Of a DNA stretch of 64,000 nt, positions 59,577-64,000 are shown in pieces. The position numbers and the translations under genes are program-made. The notes under the pieces are model-generated. The model ran no database searches. It was given only the letters and a program-made list of their open reading frames with translations, and had not been told where the DNA came from. The stretch's first letter is position 1. Each line of letters begins with the position of its first letter. Source of the DNA: DATCLS01 sp035296625 (GTDB lineage Bacteria; Actinomycetota; Acidimicrobiia; Acidimicrobiales; VFJN01); the NCBI GenBank assembly GCA_035296625.1, contig DATHAO010000015.1, positions 1-64,000 on the forward strand. Direction: 5' to 3'.

Positions 59577-60353
59577 GTGGGGACCCAGCCGTTGAGCGAT
59601 CGGTCGTATGCGATCCGCGTGCCGAAGATGGCCGAGATCGTCGCCAAGCACATCCGCGACCGCATCGTCCGGGGCGAGTTGAACGAGGGCGATGCCCTCC
59701 CGGCCGAGAACGTGCTGATGAGACAGTTCGGCATCTCGCGGCCGACGCTGCGCGAGGCGTTCCGCATCCTCGAGGCCGAGGCCCTCATCACCGTGCGCCG
59801 CGGCGCCCGGGGTGGGGCCCGGGTGCACCCGCCGTCCCCCGAGGTGGCGAGCCGCTTCGCGGCGCTCGTCCTGCAGCACCGGTCCGCCACGGTCGGCGAC
59901 CTGCAGCAGGCCCGCGTGCTGCTCGAGGGCCCGGTGCCGGCGCTGCTGGCCGAGCTCCACGACCGCGAGGCGGCGGTCGCGCCGCTCGTCGAGGTCATCG
60001 AGGACACCGCGGCGCACCTCGACGATCCCGAAGCGGTCGTGGCGCTGCACGCCGAGTTCCACCGACGGGTCGTGGCCATCGCCGGCAACCCGGTGCTCAC
60101 GCTGCTCGTCGACATGGTCGAGGCGGTGCACGCCGATGCCGGCTGGTCCTACCTGCAGCGCCGCGACCGGGGGGCCGCCGCCCTCGACGGGCGCCGCGCG
60201 CTCCGCGACCACGCCCAGCTCGTCCGCCTGGTCGTGGACGGCGAGAGCCAGGCCGCCACCGCCCTGTGGCAGCGCCACCTCGCGGCCGTGGGGCGCATGG
60301 TCGCGGCCGGCGACGCCGCGCTGGGCACCGTGCTCGACGTTCTCGACCACTGA
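59577..60353 (+). CDS. GntR family regulator with FCD domain
   Basis: A 258-residue FadR-subfamily GntR protein. The winged HTH covers KMAEIVAKHIRDRIVRGELN, GDALPAENVLMRQFGISRPT and LREAFRILEAEALITVRRGA. The FCD ligand domain has VVALHAEFHRRVVAIAGNPV, with the Asp/His residues that bind a metal and a carboxylate ligand, and ALRDHAQLVRLVVDGESQAA with another His. The GTG at 59577 follows a TAGAGT box by 8 nt (leaderless). The target genes are unknown; a 7-bp inverted repeat lies at its promoter. Confidence 0.9.
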   Translation: MGTQPLSDRSYAIRVPKMAEIVAKHIRDRIVRGELNEGDALPAENVLMRQFGISRPTLREAFRILEAEALITVRRGARGGARVHPPSPEVASRFAALVLQHRSATVGDLQQARVLLEGPVPALLAELHDREAAVAPLVEVIEDTAAHLDDPEAVVALHAEFHRRVVAIAGNPVLTLLVDMVEAVHADAGWSYLQRRDRGAAALDGRRALRDHAQLVRLVVDGESQAATALWQRHLAAVGRMVAAGDAALGTVLDVLDH

Positions 60354-60377
60354 CCGGCGCGCGTCGGCTGGGCTCGC

Positions 60378-61205
60378 TCAGCCGGTGGGCGAGGTCTCGG
60401 GCTCGGTGATCGGCGCGGCCGCGCCGGCCGCCGCCCGGCGGGCCGCCGCCTCAGAAGTGATCCACGCGAGGGCCAGCGTGAGCACGGTCCACAGCGTCAT
60501 GTTCGCGCCGAGCGACCCGACGCGGAACCGCCACACGAGCGAGGCGGGAACCGGAATCTCATCCGGCGCGCCCGGCAGGGCGGCGAACAGGGCGAGGAGG
60601 GGCACGCCCACGGCCGCCACGACGGCGGCGATCCGCCGGTGGTCCGGCCAGCCCAGCTCGCGCAGGCGGCGGGCCAGCACGGCGCCGGCCGCCCCGACGA
60701 TCGCCGTGACCAGGATGACCGTGACGTAGAGGGACTGGCGCTGGGAGAGCGAGTCGGGATCGCCGACGGCGGGTGGGTTCGGCGGGTACTTCAGCCAGGG
60801 CGCCACCGTGATCGCCCCGGCCAGGATCGCCCCGGCGACGAGGACGCGGTGCCCGACGCGGGGCCGCCCGTGGCGCAGGGCGTGGGTGGCGAGCGCCATC
60901 AGCAGCCCGAACGCTGTGCCGCTCAGCGCGTAGGCGGCGAACAGCCCCACGCCGCGCTGGTCGTCGCGCGATACGACAGCCTCGTCATCGTGGCCCCCGT
61001 CGGCCTCGGCCCCGTCGCCGGCGGTCATGGGGTCGCCTTGGGCGGCCGCCTCCTCGATGGCGATCGCCTCGTCGACCGCCGGCTCGGCGGCCACGGTCGC
61101 GAACAGGGCCGCGACCAAACCCGCCAGCAGCCCGAGGACGGCGGCGGTGAGAGCGAGGGAACCCAGGCGCGCCGGATCGACGCGGCGCGCCACGTCCATC
61201 GTCAT
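60378..61205 (-). CDS. cbtA: Cobalt transporter subunit CbtA
   Basis: A 275-residue membrane protein of the CbtA family. It has LALTAAVLGLLAGLVAALFA, an acidic, His-containing loop (EADGGHDDEAVVSRDDQRGV), GLFAAYALSGTAFGLLMALA, then ITVAPWLKYPPNPPAVGDPD (the conserved family motif) and QRQSLYVTVILVTAIVGAAG. With CbtB it forms a predicted cobalt importer linked to B12. It starts 13 bases downstream of cbtB, and the pair lies behind a cobalamin riboswitch, so B12 should switch it off. Confidence 0.93.
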   Translation of the reverse strand: MTMDVARRVDPARLGSLALTAAVLGLLAGLVAALFATVAAEPAVDEAIAIEEAAAQGDPMTAGDGAEADGGHDDEAVVSRDDQRGVGLFAAYALSGTAFGLLMALATHALRHGRPRVGHRVLVAGAILAGAITVAPWLKYPPNPPAVGDPDSLSQRQSLYVTVILVTAIVGAAGAVLARRLRELGWPDHRRIAAVVAAVGVPLLALFAALPGAPDEIPVPASLVWRFRVGSLGANMTLWTVLTLALAWITSEAAARRAAAGAAAPITEPETSPTG

Positions 61206-61218
61206 GCGGGCCTGCGGC

Positions 61219-61434
61219 TCAGTGGCAGGGAACGCCGATGAGGTGGCGACCGTCGTGGAACAGCTCGTGGAAGAAGCTGCCCGCCTGGCCGATCGCCTCG
61301 GACACCGGTCCGCCCTCGAACGTGACCAGCCACAGCACGCCCACGGCCGCCAGCAGCAGCACGAACCCCCAGCGGGGGATCGGAGCGACGCCGACCTCGG
61401 GCGCCTGGGACACGGCGGTGGTGGTCGCAGCCAT
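61219..61434 (-). CDS. cbtB: Cobalt transporter subunit CbtB
   Basis: A 71-residue small membrane protein. One hydrophobic helix (WGFVLLLAAVGVLWLVTF) is followed by the conserved metal-binding C-terminus FFHELFHDGRHLIGVPCH, rich in His with a final Cys-His. This is diagnostic of CbtB. The ATG at 61434 has GGAGAGGTAGGA upstream and lies about 50 bases after the cobalamin riboswitch. It is the first gene of a cbtB-cbtA operon. Confidence 0.93.
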   Translation of the reverse strand: MAATTTAVSQAPEVGVAPIPRWGFVLLLAAVGVLWLVTFEGGPVSEAIGQAGSFFHELFHDGRHLIGVPCH

Positions 61435-61460
61435 GGTTCCTACCTCTCCATCCTCGTGGC

Positions 61461-61476
61461 GTGGGCCTCGGCCCAC
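61461..61476 (-). promoter_or_regulatory. Hairpin between cobalamin aptamer and cbtB start
   Basis: GTGGGCCTCGGCCCAC forms a 7-bp stem with a 2-base loop, 25 bases from the ATG. It is a likely part of the riboswitch expression platform. Confidence 0.55.
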
Positions 61477-61485
61477 CGGGCCCCA

Positions 61486-61630
61486 CGGTCGGTCTCCTGG
61501 CTCCCGGATCGTCGCTCGCCCCGGCCTTCCCAGGCCGTCGTTGGCCCAGTGGCGTTCGTCGAGGTCTGCTCCCCGGTCACAGTGGCGGGACCGCGTCGGA
61601 ATCGCACCGACTTCCCAGAACCGTGGTCGT
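61486..61630 (-). ncRNA. Cobalamin (B12) riboswitch
   Basis: Read on the minus strand the element carries the canonical landmarks in order: GGGAAGTCGGTGCGATTCCG, GCGGTCCCGCCACTGTGACC, a second GCCACTG box at 61547-61553, CTGGGAAGGCCGG, and CCGGGAGCCAGGAGACCGAC. A TACGGT box at 61638-61643 is the likely promoter just upstream. Because B12 aptamers repress on ligand binding, the element should lower cbtB-cbtA expression when B12 is plentiful, matching the cobalt-uptake function. Confidence 0.93.
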
Positions 61631-61655
61631 CCTGCGAACCGTAGCAGTCACCCAC

Positions 61656-62270
61656 CTATCCGGCCCGGGGACGCAGCCCGTCGAGCAGCTGGCGCAGCGC
61701 CCCGCCCATCGCGGCGGCCGCAGTGGCCGGGTCGGGGTCGCGGGCGACGACGAGCCCGACGTGCACGACCGCACCGAACACCAGGTGGGCAAGCGGCTCG
61801 ACCGGCTGCTCGGCGATCTCGCCGGCGGCCACCGCCTGGGCCACGCTCGCTTCGACCAGGCCGAACATGTGGCGGGCGTCGATCTCCTGCCACTCGTCCC
61901 ACCCCAGCACGGACGGCCCCTCGACGAGCACGATCCGCCGGACCGCCGGCTCGACGCAGGCGTCGAGGAACGCCGCGTAGCCGCGCTGCAGCTGGTCGAG
62001 CGGGCCGTCGCCGGCGGCGGCCGCCCTCACCAGGCGCGCGGTCAGCTCTTCCTCCATCGCCTCGAACACGGCCCGGAACAGGTCGGTCTTGTCGCGGTAG
62101 TGGTGGTAGAGCGCCCCGCGGGTGACTTGCGCGTGGCGCACGATCTGCTCGGTGCTCGTGGCGGCGAAGCCCTGGTCGGCGAACAGCTCGCGCCCGGCCG
62201 CCACGAGGGCGGCGCGCGTCGCGCGCGCCCGGTCGGCCTTGCGGGTCCCTGGCGTGTCGAGGTCGGACAT
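61656..62270 (-). CDS. TetR family regulator
   Basis: A 204-residue TetR protein. HTH: RATRAALVAAGRELFADQGF, then TSTEQIVRHAQVTRGALYHH and YRDKTDLFRAVFEAMEEELT. The ligand domain has LDQLQRGYAAFLDACVEPAV and RIVLVEGPSVLGWDEWQEID, a pattern common in actinobacterial AcrR-type repressors. The ATG at 62270 has GGAGGG just upstream. A long palindrome (62317-62343) lies between it and the divergent gene at 62333, a probable operator for both. Confidence 0.9.
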   Translation of the reverse strand: MSDLDTPGTRKADRARATRAALVAAGRELFADQGFAATSTEQIVRHAQVTRGALYHHYRDKTDLFRAVFEAMEEELTARLVRAAAAGDGPLDQLQRGYAAFLDACVEPAVRRIVLVEGPSVLGWDEWQEIDARHMFGLVEASVAQAVAAGEIAEQPVEPLAHLVFGAVVHVGLVVARDPDPATAAAAMGGALRQLLDGLRPRAG

Positions 62271-62316
62271 GTCCCTCCATGGTGCCTCGCCCGTTGACAG
62301 GCGATGATCCATCCGC

Positions 62317-62343
62317 GATACATACAGGCAGTATGTATGTATC
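62317..62343. promoter_or_regulatory. TetR-type operator GATACATAC-N9-GTATGTATC
   Basis: Perfect 9-bp arms (62317-62325 and 62335-62343) around a 9-base spacer, with an extra GTAT repeat on the right. It lies between the TetR gene and the divergent gene and overlaps the start codon of the latter (62333), so binding would block both promoters. Confidence 0.8.
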
Positions 62344-63160
62344 AACGGAAAACCCCATCACCGCCCCGCTGCCCGCGGGCGTCGATCCCGCCGCCGCGTT
62401 CGCCGCCGAGCAGGCGTTGGCCCTCGAGGTGATCACCTCCCTCACGCCCGAGGAGTGGTCCGCCCCAAGCGGCTGCCCCGGCTGGTCCACCCACGACCTC
62501 GTAGCCCACATGGCTGCCATCTGCCGGATCGTCACCGATCCGGCCTCGCTGCCAGACACCGGCGGGGCCCTGACCGAGGCCGCGCAGGAGATCTACGTCG
62601 CCGACCGCCGGTCGTGGAGCGACGCCGCCGTGCTCGACGAGTACGCCACCGCCTCGGGGGCCGTCGTCGCCGTGCTGCCGGCCCTGGTGGACCAGACGGA
62701 GGTCGTCGTTCCCGGCGGCGACCTCGGCACCTATCCGCTGCCGGTCGTGCTCCGCTCGCTGCCCTTCGACCACACCACCCATCTGCGCGCCGATCTCGTG
62801 CGTCCCCGGGGCTCGGTGGCGCGCGACCTGCCCCCCGCCAACGAGGTCGTCCTGGCGGCCACCGTGGCCTGGATCGTCGCCGCGCTGCCCCAGCAGGTCA
62901 CCGCAGGGATCCCGCGCTACGACGGCGCGGTGCACCTCACGTTCGCCGGACCCGGCGGGCGCACGGTCGCCGTGCGGGCCGACGGCACGGCGCTCACCGT
63001 CACCGAGCCGGGCGACGACCGGCCCGTCGCAACGGCCACCGGCCGCTCGGAGGACGTGGCGTGGTGGGCCACCGGGCGGGCCGACTGGCGCGATCACGTC
63101 ACGCTCTCGGGCGACGAGGCAGCGGCCGCGGCGCTGCTCGACGCCGTCCGCATCTTCTAG
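62333..63160 (+). CDS. Maleylpyruvate-isomerase/DinB-like protein (TIGR03083 family)
   Basis: A 275-residue protein of the MDMPI N-terminal (DinB-like) fold. It reads EQALALEVITSLTPEEWSAP, the family motif SGCPGWSTHDLVAHMAAICR, then PVVLRSLPFDHTTHLRADLV with another His. Members bind a metal through three His and act as mycothiol-dependent transferases, or are uncharacterised. A second, SCP2-like half (GPGGRTVAVRADGTALTVTE) follows. The ATG at 62333 lies inside the TetR operator, and an upstream in-frame ATG at 62279 is possible. It is divergent from and probably controlled by the TetR gene. Confidence 0.82.
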   Translation: MYVSTENPITAPLPAGVDPAAAFAAEQALALEVITSLTPEEWSAPSGCPGWSTHDLVAHMAAICRIVTDPASLPDTGGALTEAAQEIYVADRRSWSDAAVLDEYATASGAVVAVLPALVDQTEVVVPGGDLGTYPLPVVLRSLPFDHTTHLRADLVRPRGSVARDLPPANEVVLAATVAWIVAALPQQVTAGIPRYDGAVHLTFAGPGGRTVAVRADGTALTVTEPGDDRPVATATGRSEDVAWWATGRADWRDHVTLSGDEAAAAALLDAVRIF

Positions 63161-63293
63161 GGACCGGCCGCGCCGGGCGGCGAACGCCCGGCGGCCAGGC
63201 GGCCCGGCGGGTCCGCGGGTCCCGCAGGCCCGAGCGCGGCCGGTGGGTCCGACCGGGCGGACAGCGACCGCGCCGGGGCGCGACCCGGGCGGG

Positions 63294-63863
63294 TCAGAGG
63301 TTCGTGGTGATCAGCACGACGCCGAACACGGCGAACAGCACGGTCGAGCCCAGGCGGGTGGCCCGCTCCGGCAGCTTGGTCCCGAAGTACCGGCCGAGCA
63401 GCACCCCCAGCGTGCCGCTGGCGATGATGCCGAGCGTGGCGCCGATCCACACGAGCACCGGGTTGCCCTGCGCGGCCAGCGTGGCGGTCGCCACCATCGT
63501 CTTGTCGCCCAGCTCGGCCACGAACATGGCGAGTGCCACGGACGTCACGATCGAGCAACCGTCGCCGCCGTGGGCGTCCTCCGCCTCGTCGTCCTCGGGC
63601 TCGGCCCGCAGGTTCCACAGCGCGAAGCCGAGGAACAGCGCGCCGCCCGCCAGGCCGATCGCCCGGGTCGGCAGGGCGGCGCCAAGCAGGCCGCCGACGA
63701 GCACCGACAGCAGGTTGCAGGCCGCATAGGCCAGTGCGACGCCGACCAGTACGGGCGCCAAGCGGTGCCGGGCGCCGAAGCCCAGCGCCACGAGCTGCGT
63801 CTTGTCGCCCAGCTCGGCGATGAACACCAAGCCGAGGGCGGCGAGCAGTGATCCCACGAACAT
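63294..63863 (-). CDS. GDT1/TMEM165 family cation transporter (UPF0016)
   Basis: A 189-residue six-helix membrane protein. The two family signatures are present: LVFIAELGDKTQLVALGFGA (residues 14-33) and ALAMFVAELGDKTMVATATL (about 113-132). They are separated by an acidic, His-containing loop (AEPEDDEAEDAHGGDG). GDT1 proteins export or exchange Mn2+ or Ca2+ (MneA in bacteria). GGGAGATGTTCGTG provides the start context. The leader upstream resembles the end of a yybP-ykoY manganese riboswitch, which fits Mn export. Confidence 0.9.
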   Translation of the reverse strand: MFVGSLLAALGLVFIAELGDKTQLVALGFGARHRLAPVLVGVALAYAACNLLSVLVGGLLGAALPTRAIGLAGGALFLGFALWNLRAEPEDDEAEDAHGGDGCSIVTSVALAMFVAELGDKTMVATATLAAQGNPVLVWIGATLGIIASGTLGVLLGRYFGTKLPERATRLGSTVLFAVFGVVLITTNL

Positions 63864-63929
63864 CTCCCTCGATCACGCCGACCGGGGGCGGGGACCAACG
63901 CGCGACCCCGACCCCGGCAGCGACGGCTA

Positions 63930-64000
63930 CCTGGAGGTCGAAGGTCTCGCCCGCCCGCTGGTGTGCGGGCCGGCCGCCCGGGCCGATGTCGGCCAGCATG
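63930..64000 (-). ncRNA. Probable 3' half of a yybP-ykoY manganese riboswitch (cut by window end)
   Basis: On the minus strand the leader of the GDT1 gene reads CATGCTGGCCGACATCGG at the window edge and then GCGGGCGAGACCTTCGACC (around 63940-63955). The order ACAUxCU...CGAGACCUU is the conserved 3' half of the yybP-ykoY aptamer, and the downstream gene is its commonest target. The 5' half lies outside the window, so the call rests on this partial match and context. Confidence 0.5.

Overview
The window is 64 kb of very GC-rich DNA (clearly above 70 % G+C), densely packed with short overlapping genes, many GTG starts, F420-type oxidoreductases, TetR regulators and acyl-CoA enzymes. This points to a free-living Actinomycetota; an Acidimicrobiia-like or mycobacteria-like lineage is my inference, since no rRNA or other marker gene is present. 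I saw no tRNA, rRNA, transposase, phage gene or CRISPR array.

Layout. 0-10 kb: mixed genes (a frameshifted VOC gene, a crotonase, a Ddn-like F420 enzyme, a His-rich membrane protein, a lipoprotein, an alpha/beta hydrolase divergent from a TetR gene, a YbaN-type membrane protein, an amidase, a RidA protein, an F420 LLM enzyme). 10.7-22 kb: a minus-strand acyl-CoA operon (hot-dog dehydratase, crotonase, acyl-CoA dehydrogenase, double crotonase, CoA ligase, a dehydrogenase pair, a degenerate ThDP enzyme). 22-31 kb: a TetR gene, an LLM enzyme, a cytosolic-looking ligand-binding protein divergent from an amidohydrolase, an RNA/DNA methylase, a pentapeptide protein, and a regulator made of two fused TetR units. 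32-47 kb: a nearly complete catabolic set for steroid C/D rings (HIP-CoA pathway), recognisable by protein similarity to the M. tuberculosis KstR2 regulon: echA20-ipdA-ipdB-ipdC, two acyl-CoA dehydrogenases, fadA6 and an Rv3548c-like SDR on the minus strand; a DUF35/thiolase pair divergent from it; ipdF; an extra ligase; and fadD3. 47-56 kb: a P450, a frameshifted CoA ligase, a crotonase-SDR operon, a UBP zinc finger, a TetR gene, a chimeric LLM/phosphotransferase ORF and an SDR. 56-64 kb: two DedA proteins (one fused to a STAS domain), a GNAT, a GntR/FCD regulator, CbtB-CbtA behind a cobalamin riboswitch, a TetR gene divergent from a DinB/MDMPI-type protein, and a GDT1-type transporter with what looks like the 3' half of a manganese riboswitch.

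How the genes work together. FadD3 would activate HIP, IpdF, the dehydrogenases and EchA20 would process and open the remaining rings, IpdAB (helped by IpdC) would cleave the opened ring, and FadA6 would release short acyl-CoAs. A recurrent palindrome, GAA(C/G)-N4-GTTC, lies upstream of five acyl-CoA transcription units including fadD3 and the TetR gene at 22499-23155, which makes that TetR a candidate local regulator.

The least ordinary features are repeats. Two closely related 40-47 bp palindromes sit in frame inside an amidase and a double TetR, where they encode similar linker peptides, and a third unrelated palindrome sits in frame in an acyl-CoA dehydrogenase. A 50-bp inverted repeat occurs twice between genes. 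Three genes have 50-102 bp tandem repeats at their 3' ends, and one intergenic region is a 16-bp minisatellite. Many genes have a TAnnnT box 6-8 nt before the start codon and no Shine-Dalgarno sequence, which suggests leaderless transcripts.
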